This document shows, in pieces, positions 8,532-16,635 of a DNA stretch of 60,325 nt (the stretch's first letter is position 1; each line of letters opens with the position of its first letter). The DNA lies in the IMG/VR virus record IMGVR_UViG_3300030107_001017, positions 1 through 60,325 of that record; one strand, 5' to 3'. Under the pieces are notes generated by a model, which did not search any database, was not told the DNA's origin, and saw only the letters and a list, made by a program, of their open reading frames with translations. A program made the translations under genes and the position numbers. This stretch comes from a virus.

Positions 8532-8995
8532 CCTCCTTTACCAAATGTGACTTGAGTTCTCCTCTCAGGGTTGCTGAGAGGCATTCTATTGTCACTTTCT
8601 CGCATTAAATTTGAGTCGACGGCTTCCATCTGTTGTGTAGCCATTTGATTGTAGTAGGCACGTCGTTGTTCGACGGTTTCGACTGGCATTTTTGCGAGTA
8701 ATAACCCACCCACTCCGATTACACCAGCATGTCTACCTTCGTCTATAGTCGGTGCTTCAAACTCAGGGTGGTCCTCTGATCGAACAGGTTCCCATCCTTC
8801 ACGGATACGTTTAGACATATTCGCTTTGTCATCTTGTCCTACCATAGATTCGCGCAGCCATCTGTATACAAATCCTGGGGGTGGCGTTGGTGCGTCTAAT
8901 AAAGACGGTGGTCGCCATGGTTTTGGGCGAGCTTCTTTAGCTCGACTATCAGCAGATCGTGGAGCTCGATCTGTAGCGGTATTTTTATCTACCAT
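8522..8995 (-). CDS. Conserved virion-module protein, proline-rich N-terminus
   Basis: The 157-aa protein starts with a charged segment and RPKPWRPPSLLDAPTPPPG, then FVYRWLRESM and KRIREGWEPVRSEDHPEF, followed by GVIGVGGLLLAKMPVETVEQRRAYYNQ. I recall this arrangement between scaffold and capsid in marine phages, but no function is known. The gene is nine bases after the scaffold start side of the operon and ends in a palindrome. It is predicted to be soluble. Confidence 0.8.
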   Translation of the reverse strand: MVDKNTATDRAPRSADSRAKEARPKPWRPPSLLDAPTPPPGFVYRWLRESMVGQDDKANMSKRIREGWEPVRSEDHPEFEAPTIDEGRHAGVIGVGGLLLAKMPVETVEQRRAYYNQMATQQMEAVDSNLMRESDNRMPLSNPERRTQVTFGKGGGS

Positions 8996-9003
8996 TTTAT
9001 CTC

Positions 9004-9933
9004 CTATCTTTTGACGTGTTTAGCGTATTCTTCAAGTGGCACTCCGAGTCTTTTTGCTATTGCAACCTCACTCGGTGTTAACTTGACTGTGCGTCCTTTT
9101 CCTGTTCCACTTCTAACTCCTCTGCTAGAATTAACAACATTCTCTTGAACGTTCGTTACTGGTGAGTCTTTTCCTCCGTATTTGTGGGGAAAAGCCTCTG
9201 CCATTCTTCTATCAACTTCTTGATAATAATCATCAGAAGCTGGATCAAATCCTTCATTTTCAACCAACTGCCTATGAAACGCGAAAGCACTCGTAGTCAT
9301 AGCCAAATCGTTACCGAACCACTCATTTTTCTTAGCCCATTCCTGTGCTTTTGAATCAGGTTGCGGCGGTGGTGCTTGCACTTGGGGTTGCGGCTGTTGG
9401 GCAAACTGTTGTTGAGGTTGTTGAACTTCAACAAGTTGCTCAGCTTTTTGTTGTTCGGGTTTAACCCGATTTAAACTTTCAAGCTCAACAGCAAGCGTTG
9501 CCACATCCTTCTGCGCAGCCAACATTTCATCTGTTTCCCCGAGATCGTGTGCTTTTTTATAACGATCTTCGGCAGCTGCAAGTTGGCTTTCAACTCTTGC
9601 ACTGTACTCATCATATAGGCTTTTATCTTTTTGTGAAAGTGATGCCTGAGTAGTGTTTAATTTTTCTTGAACATTCTTAGCATATTCAATCGCAGCTTGT
9701 TCTCTTCTTTCCGCTTCACGAATCTTATATGTCAGCTTGTTGATTCGTTTTTTAACAGACTCGCTATAGTCTGCTATTTCTTCTTCTTCAGATTTTTCTG
9801 CTACTGGTTGCGGTGCGGTTTGAACTTCAGCCTGTGATGTTTCTAGTTCAGGGGTTTGCTCTTCTGTTTCTTCTGTTTCAGTAGGTTCTAGCTCTATCTC
9901 TACTGATTCTTCTGCTTGCATGGGGTCAGCCAT
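9004..9933 (-). CDS. Capsid scaffolding-like protein
   Basis: The 309-aa protein is very acidic at the N-terminus (EESVEIELEPTETEETEEQT), then has a coiled-coil-rich middle (RINKLTYKIREAERREQAAI, LEEY-type heptads), a Gln/Pro-rich linker and a basic C-terminus. This order (acidic, coiled coil, basic capsid-binding tail) is typical of scaffolding proteins, and the position one gene before the capsid-associated genes agrees. AGGAGG precedes the ATG. The assignment is by composition and context, not sequence identity. Confidence 0.75.
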   Translation of the reverse strand: MADPMQAEESVEIELEPTETEETEEQTPELETSQAEVQTAPQPVAEKSEEEEIADYSESVKKRINKLTYKIREAERREQAAIEYAKNVQEKLNTTQASLSQKDKSLYDEYSARVESQLAAAEDRYKKAHDLGETDEMLAAQKDVATLAVELESLNRVKPEQQKAEQLVEVQQPQQQFAQQPQPQVQAPPPQPDSKAQEWAKKNEWFGNDLAMTTSAFAFHRQLVENEGFDPASDDYYQEVDRRMAEAFPHKYGGKDSPVTNVQENVVNSSRGVRSGTGKGRTVKLTPSEVAIAKRLGVPLEEYAKHVKR

Positions 9934-9957
9934 GATTAGCCTCCTTTAATTGCGTGA

Positions 9958-10383
9958 TTACTGTACATCCTCTGGGTTACTTATAACCGCCAGTACTTCA
10001 TCATCGTTTAGTAAGCGCAAGTCACCACCATCTATTTTGATTCTGGCTCCTGCGTATCTGCCAAAAATAATCCAATCTTTTTCCTTACACCATGGGCCAT
10101 TAGGAAATTTATTTTCATCTTTGTAAGCATCTGGCCCTAAGGATATTACGAAACCGACATTCGTAGCTAGTCTTTCTTTTTCAACGTAAGACTCAGCTAA
10201 GTGGATTCCACCTTTAGTTACTGTTTTTTGGCTGAAAGGAAGTATCAACAACCTGTACCCTGTAGGGCCAGGCAACTTAGTTATTTCTTCATGAACGGTT
10301 TCTGGATTAAACTCTTTTTTGGCTTCGACGTTCCTAACCATCTCTACGTGATCTGGTATCGGTTTTGGTGCATCAACTGACAT
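9958..10383 (-). CDS. GroES-like co-chaperonin
   Basis: The 141-aa protein has a Cpn10-like core: YRLLILPFSQKTVTKGGIHL, a mobile-loop-like segment, then GFVISLGPDAYKD, DWIIFGRYAGARIKIDGGDL and RLLNDDEVLAVI. These match the beta-barrel GroES pattern, with an N-terminal extension of about 40 residues. Phage GroES homologues (T4 gp31 is the model) help host GroEL fold the capsid protein. The gene lies directly before the scaffold, which fits that role. It overlaps the preceding 66-aa gene by 11 bases. Confidence 0.85.
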   Translation of the reverse strand: MSVDAPKPIPDHVEMVRNVEAKKEFNPETVHEEITKLPGPTGYRLLILPFSQKTVTKGGIHLAESYVEKERLATNVGFVISLGPDAYKDENKFPNGPWCKEKDWIIFGRYAGARIKIDGGDLRLLNDDEVLAVISNPEDVQ

Positions 10384-10573
10384 CTTCTTGCTCCTTGATG
10401 TTTTGCAGGTCTATTATTATTCTCTCGGCTGAACTAAGACCTGATAGTTCACCCAAAATTTTCTGATAGGCTTCCCAGTCCTTTACTCCTCCAGTCACTA
10501 AGATTTCTGTTAGGTCCTCTTGTCTTTTTCGTAGTTCTCTTAATACTTTATCTACTATATAAAGTGGATCCAC
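10373..10573 (-). CDS. Small coiled-coil protein
   Basis: The 66-aa protein MDPLYIVDKVLRELRKRQED is a single long amphipathic helix with a short hydrophilic gap (GGVKDWEAYQKILGELSGL). This type is common next to structural genes in phages and may be a head-completion or assembly protein. Its ATG is one base after the previous stop and it overlaps the GroES-like gene, so translation is probably coupled. Confidence 0.7.
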   Translation of the reverse strand: MDPLYIVDKVLRELRKRQEDLTEILVTGGVKDWEAYQKILGELSGLSSAERIIIDLQNIKEQEDVS

Positions 10574-10849
10574 CTAACAGTTCCAGTCTCTACGTGCCCA
10601 GTAATTAGCACTACACCTATCGCTTTTTATGCCGCCGCTGCGAGCACAATAAGATTTTTTACGTTTTTTGTTTTCTTTGTGCATGCCTAAGTTAGCGTCA
10701 CCAAACGTAATACGTTTAATTCTGTTACCGTCACTGCTGCATTTAGAAACAAAAACAACTTTGCGTTTTTTACCGTATCCAGGTTCACCTTTACGAATAG
10801 CTCTCGGTCTATTGAGCGTTACTTTTTTACCTTGATATTCAGCCATCAC
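10574..10849 (-). CDS. Basic cysteine-containing small protein
   Basis: The 91-aa protein has the pattern YQGKKVTLNRPRAIRKGEPG, then KRKVVFVSK, RIKRITFGDANLGMHKENKK and a cysteine-rich end (SYCARSGGIKSDRCSANYWA). I recall the FGD…RKS-x-C/F-R…YW arrangement from phage structural regions. The four cysteines may bind zinc. It overlaps the upstream gene by four bases (ATGA) and is strongly basic, as are its neighbours. Function is unknown. Confidence 0.7.
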   Translation of the reverse strand: MMAEYQGKKVTLNRPRAIRKGEPGYGKKRKVVFVSKCSSDGNRIKRITFGDANLGMHKENKKRKKSYCARSGGIKSDRCSANYWARRDWNC

Positions 10850-11154
10850 ATCATCCTTGTTTTTCTCAAACGGTTCTTCAGGACTATGCCGTTACCTCTA
10901 GAAACAGCTCCACCAAACTGCATCTTTTTCTTTTTCTTTTTGCCTTTTATTAAATCAGAGTCAGCCTTTCTTGCTCCACCTTTACCTGTAGCAAAACTTC
11001 TTACTCTTCCACAGCCCCAGCTGTGTGAACTTTGTCCGGGTCTGGAACCTGAACTAAAAAATGCACCCTGACCACGCTTATATACTTTATTGAGAGTGCT
11101 TTCTGATTTACCGCTGCTTTTAGCGTACTTTTTAACGCATGCTGGAGTTCCCAT
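10846..11154 (-). CDS. Basic protein, possible DUF5824-like module
   Basis: The 102-aa protein contains KRGQGAFFSSGSRPGQSSHS, then WGCGRVRSFATGKGGARKADSDLI, a pattern I associate with DUF5824-type proteins of phages and large viruses. It ends in a separate segment, QFGGAVSRGNGIVLKNRLRK, that looks like a second short phage module. It is lysine/arginine-rich. The start shares one base with the stop of the previous gene and its end overlaps the next gene by four bases. A DNA- or RNA-binding or capsid-interior role is possible. Confidence 0.7.
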   Translation of the reverse strand: MGTPACVKKYAKSSGKSESTLNKVYKRGQGAFFSSGSRPGQSSHSWGCGRVRSFATGKGGARKADSDLIKGKKKKKKMQFGGAVSRGNGIVLKNRLRKTRMM

Positions 11155-11366
11155 TACTTTTTCCTCTTTTTCGGTTTTTTCTTAGCGTCTTTAGCTCGTG
11201 ACTTTTCTACAGCCTCGTAATCGGCTTTAGTCATTTTACCGGAAAGATACTTTTTTCTGGTTCGTAGTATTTCTTTTTCTCTCGCGCTGGGATTCTTAGC
11301 TCCAGCGAGGTATGCTCTAGGAACGCCTTTTTTAGTCTTACTAACTTTTGGAAATTTACGACGCAT
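11154..11366 (-). CDS. Very basic 70-aa protein
   Basis: The protein MRRKFPKVSKTKKGVPRAYL continues with GAKNPSAREKEILRTRKKYL and ends KKKPKKRKK. Nearly 40% of its residues are Lys or Arg, and there is a central helix. It has one-base stop/start overlaps on both sides. It could be a packaged DNA-condensing protein, but no family is recognised with certainty. Confidence 0.7.
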   Translation of the reverse strand: MRRKFPKVSKTKKGVPRAYLAGAKNPSAREKEILRTRKKYLSGKMTKADYEAVEKSRAKDAKKKPKKRKK

Positions 11367-12034
11367 TAATCTTCGTACAAATTATTAAAAGTTATAGCAG
11401 GGTCGAGATAACTTTCATGGCCCTCAGCTGAGTGAATATACTGAGAAGGTGTGAAATCTGGAGCTCCTTCTCCTGTCACCCACAGAGCTGGGCTGGTCGC
11501 TCTGACTCTGTTGTTCGGTAATGCTACTAAATTTCCTTTCCATTTACAATCTTCTGTGATGTACATAACGTGGGACTGTTTGTGTTGGGCAGGATCATCA
11601 GCTATAGAGTTATCTGTGTAGTCTACAGTGAACATGTATTTCGCTCTGTAAAAGTCACCGTCTATTTTAGCTAACCACGGTGAAGAACTCACCCTATCCA
11701 TAACTACTACAGAGTGGTGTCTAGATTCACAATCCCACGGTTGTGCTAAATGATCTTCCATGGGTTCTCCCCACTCGTCAACTGGGATATCGGCTATTAA
11801 CCCCTGTATAGGCATTCTTGCCCACATGGCACCACCATGAAGATTCTTTTCTTTTGTTCCTTGAACTTCTGCGCCTGTGAAAACAACTTGAAAACTGAGA
11901 GATCGGTCGGGTATAGTGTTAACGGCTATAGCTAAAGCGTGTAGGTATTCTTGGTGGTAATCTTCATGATTAGCAGTAAACTCCTTCCTCACCCAGCATT
12001 TAAAGTGAGGAATGTTACTAATCAGGTATGGCAT
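11366..12034 (-). CDS. Conserved hypothetical protein in the head module
   Basis: The 222-aa protein begins MPYLISNIPHFKCWVRKEFT and contains LSFQVVFTGAEVQGTKEKNL, GGAMWARMPIQGLI, HHSVVVMDRVSSSPWLAKID and GEGAPDFTPSQYIHSAEGHE. It is soluble and mixed alpha/beta. I have seen this layout in uncultured marine phages between portal and capsid but know no function. It starts one base after the stop of the preceding basic protein. Confidence 0.75.
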   Translation of the reverse strand: MPYLISNIPHFKCWVRKEFTANHEDYHQEYLHALAIAVNTIPDRSLSFQVVFTGAEVQGTKEKNLHGGAMWARMPIQGLIADIPVDEWGEPMEDHLAQPWDCESRHHSVVVMDRVSSSPWLAKIDGDFYRAKYMFTVDYTDNSIADDPAQHKQSHVMYITEDCKWKGNLVALPNNRVRATSPALWVTGEGAPDFTPSQYIHSAEGHESYLDPAITFNNLYED

Positions 12035-12364
12035 CTAGCAGTGTTTAGTGGTCTTTCTTCTATCCGGCATCACCGCACCGCAACCGCGATGCTTAGATTT
12101 TCTAATTTTAGCTTCGCCACCTGTGTTCATAAAACCCATACGGTTTCTTACTTCTTTGGGTAGCTTACGAAGACCTTTATTATCTTTAGGTACTTCTTTC
12201 AAAACTTCACCGCCACGGTTTTTACCCTGAGCTGTTTTTATTTGTGCTTCTGTTGGAGCACCTTTCTCGCCTTTTTTACGCATTCGTTCACCGCTTCCTG
12301 CAGCGATTCTTTTACGTTTAGCGTTAATGTTGGCCCAGAGTCCGGGTCTTTTTGTTTTAGCCAT
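12035..12364 (-). CDS. Basic protein with LWANINAKRKRI motif
   Basis: The 109-aa protein begins MAKTKRPGLWANINAKRKRI and continues AAGSGERMRKKGEKGAPT, a motif recurring in small basic proteins of phages. The C-terminal part (EVRNRMGFMNTGGEAKIRKS, then KHRGCGAVMPDRRKTTKHC) resembles a second recurrent module. Its ATG shares the last A of the stop of the 47-aa gene (TAATG). It is strongly basic, suggesting nucleic-acid contact in the virion. Confidence 0.75.
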   Translation of the reverse strand: MAKTKRPGLWANINAKRKRIAAGSGERMRKKGEKGAPTEAQIKTAQGKNRGGEVLKEVPKDNKGLRKLPKEVRNRMGFMNTGGEAKIRKSKHRGCGAVMPDRRKTTKHC

Positions 12365-12507
12365 TATCTTTTGGCTCTTCCACCTTTTTTCATACCTGTG
12401 CGCTTACCGCCTGTGGTTTTGTACTTAGTCTTTTTAGCACCACCACCCATCATCATACCTTTGCGCTTACCGCCTGTGGTTTTGTATTTACTTGTTTTCT
12501 TGTTCAT
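12364..12507 (-). CDS. Tiny basic protein with an internal duplication
   Basis: Reading the gap between two basic-protein genes shows a 47-aa frame with TAATG overlaps at both ends (ATG at 12507, stop 12366-12364). It reads MNKKTSKYKTTGGKRKGMMM, then GGGAKK and a second copy, TKYKTTGGKRTGMKKGGR. The DNA of the two copies is almost identical. The tight coupling, the composition like its neighbours and the lack of any gap support a real gene that is below usual length cut-offs. Function is unknown. Confidence 0.7.
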   Translation of the reverse strand: MNKKTSKYKTTGGKRKGMMMGGGAKKTKYKTTGGKRTGMKKGGRAKR

Positions 12508-12704
12508 TATCTTGCTCCGCTAGGACTCGTGTTAAATTTTGTGCCTTTTGTAGCAGCACCCTTACCTTGGACTGTTTTTTGCCCAAGACCAAAAACGCTT
12601 TTGCTGGTTGAGTTAAGAATTGTTGTTCCTTTAACTGGTTCAGCTAGATTAATCTTTTTAGGAGCAGGAAAGCTCACACTTTTGTATTTAGTTGTATCTT
12701 TCAT
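12507..12704 (-). CDS. Small hypothetical protein in the head module
   Basis: The 65-aa protein starts MKDTTKYKSVSFPAPKKINL and is rich in Lys, Thr and Ser. It begins directly after the portal stop codon and its own stop overlaps the ATG of the 47-aa gene (TAATG). The opening TTKYKSV resembles the TSKYKTT of its neighbour. No domain is recognised. Confidence 0.65.
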   Translation of the reverse strand: MKDTTKYKSVSFPAPKKINLAEPVKGTTILNSTSKSVFGLGQKTVQGKGAATKGTKFNTSPSGAR

Positions 12705-15104
12705 TTACGCACCTTTTGTTGTAGAGTCGGATGATCGAACATCTCTCAATATTTGACCATACGTTTTATTAATATCTCCTTGGGCTCTGAGCAGGGCTTC
12801 TTCTCTATCTTGAGCTACTTTCATTTCTGCTATTGACTCTTGTGATTCTATTTTAGCTAAATCTACTTCGCTTCGTAAAGCGTCGGCTTGAGCCTTCTGA
12901 GCAAGTTCTTGTTGCTTCAACTGAACTATTGGGTCTACTTGAGCATTTTGTTGAGCTTGTATCAATGCTTGTTGTTGGCCTGTTACCTGTTGAGCAGCAT
13001 TAGCCGCAGCTAGTGCTATCTCATTCATTAGTTGTTGAGCTTGTTCTGGCGGCATTTGTTGCATTTGATCAAGGGGTGGCAACTGTTGGCCGAGGACTTG
13101 TTCAATCTGTTGTTTATACCCCATGGCTGTGTGTTCTTGTATGTTAGCTGAAATAGCTTGAAGAGCCACAGGGTTTTGCTGCATTTGTGGGTTTTGTAAA
13201 AACGCACTGTGGGCACCGATGTACGCATCATGATTTTGAAACTCAAACGCTTTTATAGGTTGTCCCATTATTGCGGCTTGCTGTTCGCTTATTGGGTCTC
13301 TTGGTGGAACCTCAGCTGGTTCAGGTAAGAGTAGCTCAATATTTTTGACCTCTAATGCTTCGTACATTCTTTTGTACGCTTCTCGTAAATTGTGTATATC
13401 CGGCGCGGCTTGAGCCATCTGTAGCTCTTGTTGAGCTAACATCACACGTTGTGCCATACTGAATATATTAGGGTCACTAACCGGAAGTATATCTATACGA
13501 TCATCGAAGTCTACTTGTTTGATCTCTTGACTGGCGTTAGCTACGGGGTAAGGATAGCTAGGGGGAAGGGATCTTGAGAATACACCAGCCAAGAGACGAA
13601 ACTCTTTTCTTTGAGCAAAATGCAACCGCTTATGTATAGCTGACATAACTTTTGTGCCGCGCTCTAACATTGCCACGGTAGTACCTACTGGTAATTGTTG
13701 GCTGCCGATATCGCCAACTTGCATGTCGGCTATGCTAGCGAACCTTCTGCCTGAATCAATCAATATTCCTAATAACTGACTAAGAACACTACTTGGTTCT
13801 TTATAGGGCAGCGGCATTAACGCATCTCTAATAGCACCACCAGGAACATCTACATCCCTAAATTCTCCGGGTCTTAACGGCTCATCTTCTCCTTGCACCC
13901 GCATACCACGTGCCTTGAACCCTGCAGGAAGGTTACTGAGCGTACCCGCATCAATCAACTGACGTAAAATAGAGGTCGTTGACTTAGTCAACCCGCCAAT
14001 CATGTGAATCAAGCCGAAACCATAAAAACCGAGTCCTGGAAGGAACTTATAGTGCACAAAATACTCTTTTTTACGGAATAATTCGTCGTTTATGGCCCAG
14101 TTTCGACGTATACTGAGGACTTCATTTGAGTCTTCTAGCATAGTAACTATGTATGGAACAGCAAAATCATACTCATCTACACCTTCTAACTCTAAATCGA
14201 CGTGTATTTCTAGTAACGTATACTCGTTATAGTCGCTACTAGGCTTACTGAGTCCTTGTAATTCGTCTATTTTCTCTTTTGCTTCGTCATATTCGACTTC
14301 TCCGGCCGAACCAAGCGGAATATCTCGGTAAATACCGTTTAATTGCATTTTTCTGATGTCATTTCCGGTCATATTAATGACATGAGTAATTCTTGGCGAC
14401 GTTTCTAGGTTAGTTGTGTCATAACTGACGACTAAATTCTCCGCTTTTACAAAAGCCGAAGTTGCGCGGCCTAATAGTGAGTCAAAATAGACTTTTTTGA
14501 AGGCAGAACCCGCCAAAGGTAGGTAAAAAAGCAAACTATCCATGTCTGGATCGTATTCTTGCATCACTTCTGTGATTTGGTAGTTCATAAACTCCTTGAC
14601 ACGTTGAGATTGTGCCATTATTTCGGGAGTTTCTAGTCCTACGATCTTTGTATTGACTGGACCGTTGGGTGGTAACAGCTCTTTATACGCTTGGGCTTGA
14701 AATTGAGTGGCTGCTTCTGACAATAATGGGTGGGTTACCCCACTAGCACCAGGAAAAGGCATGTCACGGTCTTCTGATTTTATACCTAAAAGGTCTAAAC
14801 CGTCACTGAATGTGGTTAGCCACTCGTGTCTTGACTCCTTATCCTCTTCAAAAGAGCCCATAAGTTCTGATGAAATCTCATTTAAAGAACTATCATCTAG
14901 CACCATGGCTAAATTCATGTTGTGTTCTTGTTCTTGCATTGCTGCCATTTCTGGCATGGGCAGCATTTCACCATCTTGCCCTACTTGGAACTCAACACCA
15001 CCTTCCGAGTCTTCCTCATCCGGCAGTTGTACTATTAGTTCCTCCTCTTCTTCTACGAGAAGAGGACTACCTTGATTGGGAAATCTTTGAACTTCTATTG
15101 CCAT
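12705..15104 (-). CDS. Portal protein (P22-like, large)
   Basis: The 799-aa protein has an acidic N-terminal tail, then SRHEWLTTFSDGLDLLGIKS and MPFPGASGVTHPLLSEAATQ, typical of P22-type portals. Further on it has SLLFYLPLAGSAFKKVYFD, GLGFYGFGLIHMIGGLTKST, LRQLIDAGTLSNLPAGFKA and a long Gln-rich, helical C-terminal barrel region. The length matches P22-type portals. The dodecameric portal is the DNA gate and packaging motor dock. TerL lies 19 bases upstream and the head genes follow. Start ATG 15104. Confidence 0.9.
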   Translation of the reverse strand: MAIEVQRFPNQGSPLLVEEEEELIVQLPDEEDSEGGVEFQVGQDGEMLPMPEMAAMQEQEHNMNLAMVLDDSSLNEISSELMGSFEEDKESRHEWLTTFSDGLDLLGIKSEDRDMPFPGASGVTHPLLSEAATQFQAQAYKELLPPNGPVNTKIVGLETPEIMAQSQRVKEFMNYQITEVMQEYDPDMDSLLFYLPLAGSAFKKVYFDSLLGRATSAFVKAENLVVSYDTTNLETSPRITHVINMTGNDIRKMQLNGIYRDIPLGSAGEVEYDEAKEKIDELQGLSKPSSDYNEYTLLEIHVDLELEGVDEYDFAVPYIVTMLEDSNEVLSIRRNWAINDELFRKKEYFVHYKFLPGLGFYGFGLIHMIGGLTKSTTSILRQLIDAGTLSNLPAGFKARGMRVQGEDEPLRPGEFRDVDVPGGAIRDALMPLPYKEPSSVLSQLLGILIDSGRRFASIADMQVGDIGSQQLPVGTTVAMLERGTKVMSAIHKRLHFAQRKEFRLLAGVFSRSLPPSYPYPVANASQEIKQVDFDDRIDILPVSDPNIFSMAQRVMLAQQELQMAQAAPDIHNLREAYKRMYEALEVKNIELLLPEPAEVPPRDPISEQQAAIMGQPIKAFEFQNHDAYIGAHSAFLQNPQMQQNPVALQAISANIQEHTAMGYKQQIEQVLGQQLPPLDQMQQMPPEQAQQLMNEIALAAANAAQQVTGQQQALIQAQQNAQVDPIVQLKQQELAQKAQADALRSEVDLAKIESQESIAEMKVAQDREEALLRAQGDINKTYGQILRDVRSSDSTTKGA

Positions 15105-15123
15105 AGTATTGGGTTCCTATGTC

Positions 15124-16635
15124 TCAATAATAACTTATTTTCTTTCGGTATAAAACTTCTTCCTCGTAGTCACTAGGTAGCTTAATAAACCCGCCTTGTC
15201 TAAAACGCATGAGTGCTTGAGTGGTTGAGTCAACCAAATCATCGTGGTCTCCCGCAGGAAACGCTGCGCATTCTTCAATAACATCATGTGCCCAAGTGGT
15301 ATCGGGGTGCCAAACCATACCAGATTCAAACAACGGTGCACAACTATTGACTCTTGCAACCTTATCACTGCCTTTAGAGGGCGTGAAGTTTTGAACCGGA
15401 ATACCTACGTTGCGTAGTTCTTGGGTTAAGGGCATACCGGATGCCTTACCTTCTATTATCACTACGTCTGGTGACCAGTGCTCATATTGTTTGAACGCTT
15501 GCCCCTTGAGTTCTGGGAAGTTGTACTTACCCTTAACCACGTCGAGTAAAATAATGTGCGGTGCGTCTCCGTTGTAGATCTCGTCACCGCCTAGTCTACC
15601 TTCTGGGTAAAACACTCCCCATGTGGTTATGGCAGAATAGTCAGCCATCTCTGACTTCAAGAATGCTGTGTCGTAACTTTGAATAATATATTCACAGTTA
15701 GGTGGCTCATTATTTGGCCACTCCATCCACCACTCTCTTTTTATAAGTGCGCCTTCTTCTGAGGTGGGGTTCTGCATGTACTGAGCGTGCCATTTCGGGC
15801 CACCTCGTAAACTAGCCTTAACACTTTCTAGTTCATCTATCTCCCAGTATTCTGGCCAAAGTGGTTTACCGCTAGGCAATATAGCAGGTAACTCTATTAA
15901 CTCCCACTGATCGGCTTTAGGATCTCGGGCTGCATCTTTTAATAAACGGCCTGTTAAATCATTGACGTTCCACCTTGTCATTACTATGACAATGGACCCT
16001 CCTGGCTGAAGTCGCTGCCGTGGTCCAGAGGTGTACCACTCGTAAGTATCTTCCATGGACTTTGGGTTAAGTGCATCTTGCTCTGAGTGGGGGTCATCAA
16101 TAATAAATAGATCCGCGCCGCGACCCGCTAACGCACCGCCCACACCCGCCGCATAATACTCACCTTTGAGCTTGGGGTTTTTAGTATCTTGGGTTTCCCA
16201 TTTACCTGCTGCTTTTGAATCAGGGTTGATGGCTACGGAATCAAATATTCTTTGATAGTCTTCGGTTAACATCAAGTCACGAATTTTACGGCCGAACTTT
16301 ACCGCTAGGTCTGCAGTGTGCGTAGCCTGTAATATCTTGAGAGATGGATTACGGCCCACGAGATACGCTGGAAACATATGGCTAGCAAACTCAGACTTCG
16401 TGTGTCGTGGAGGCATGTTAATGATTAATCGCTTGACCTTGCCTGTAGCGATACGGTCAAATGCCTCGGCCATGGTTTTATGGTGTGCGCCTTGTATAAA
16501 ACTAGGCCACTGAGATTTTACAAAACCTAAAAAATCTGTTTGAGCGGTTTCTATCTCTTGTATTTCTTTTAGCCTTTCAGCTAACTCTAGGTGCTCTTTG
16601 AGAACATCCTCAGGCAGTTGATCCAGTTGGTTCAT
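15124..16635 (-). CDS. terL: Terminase large subunit
   Basis: The 503-aa protein has an ATPase domain with a Walker A-like PPRHTKSE at 75-82, Walker B LFIIDD at 176-181 and a coupling motif VMTRWN. A C-terminal RNase H-like nuclease follows, with IQSYDTAF, VVIIEGKASG and GDHDDLVDS carrying the acidic metal-binding residues. This is the large terminase that drives DNA into the head and cuts concatemers. ATG shares a base with the previous stop (TAATG). The small subunit is not adjacent but about 9.3 kb away in the early region. Confidence 0.95.
   Translation of the reverse strand: MNQLDQLPEDVLKEHLELAERLKEIQEIETAQTDFLGFVKSQWPSFIQGAHHKTMAEAFDRIATGKVKRLIINMPPRHTKSEFASHMFPAYLVGRNPSLKILQATHTADLAVKFGRKIRDLMLTEDYQRIFDSVAINPDSKAAGKWETQDTKNPKLKGEYYAAGVGGALAGRGADLFIIDDPHSEQDALNPKSMEDTYEWYTSGPRQRLQPGGSIVIVMTRWNVNDLTGRLLKDAARDPKADQWELIELPAILPSGKPLWPEYWEIDELESVKASLRGGPKWHAQYMQNPTSEEGALIKREWWMEWPNNEPPNCEYIIQSYDTAFLKSEMADYSAITTWGVFYPEGRLGGDEIYNGDAPHIILLDVVKGKYNFPELKGQAFKQYEHWSPDVVIIEGKASGMPLTQELRNVGIPVQNFTPSKGSDKVARVNSCAPLFESGMVWHPDTTWAHDVIEECAAFPAGDHDDLVDSTTQALMRFRQGGFIKLPSDYEEEVLYRKKISYY

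Noticed and set aside
13028-13246. Open frame inside the portal gene on the same strand in another frame
   Set aside because: It lies within the Gln-rich C-terminal part of the portal, with no ribosome site or motif, and reads as a frame shadow.
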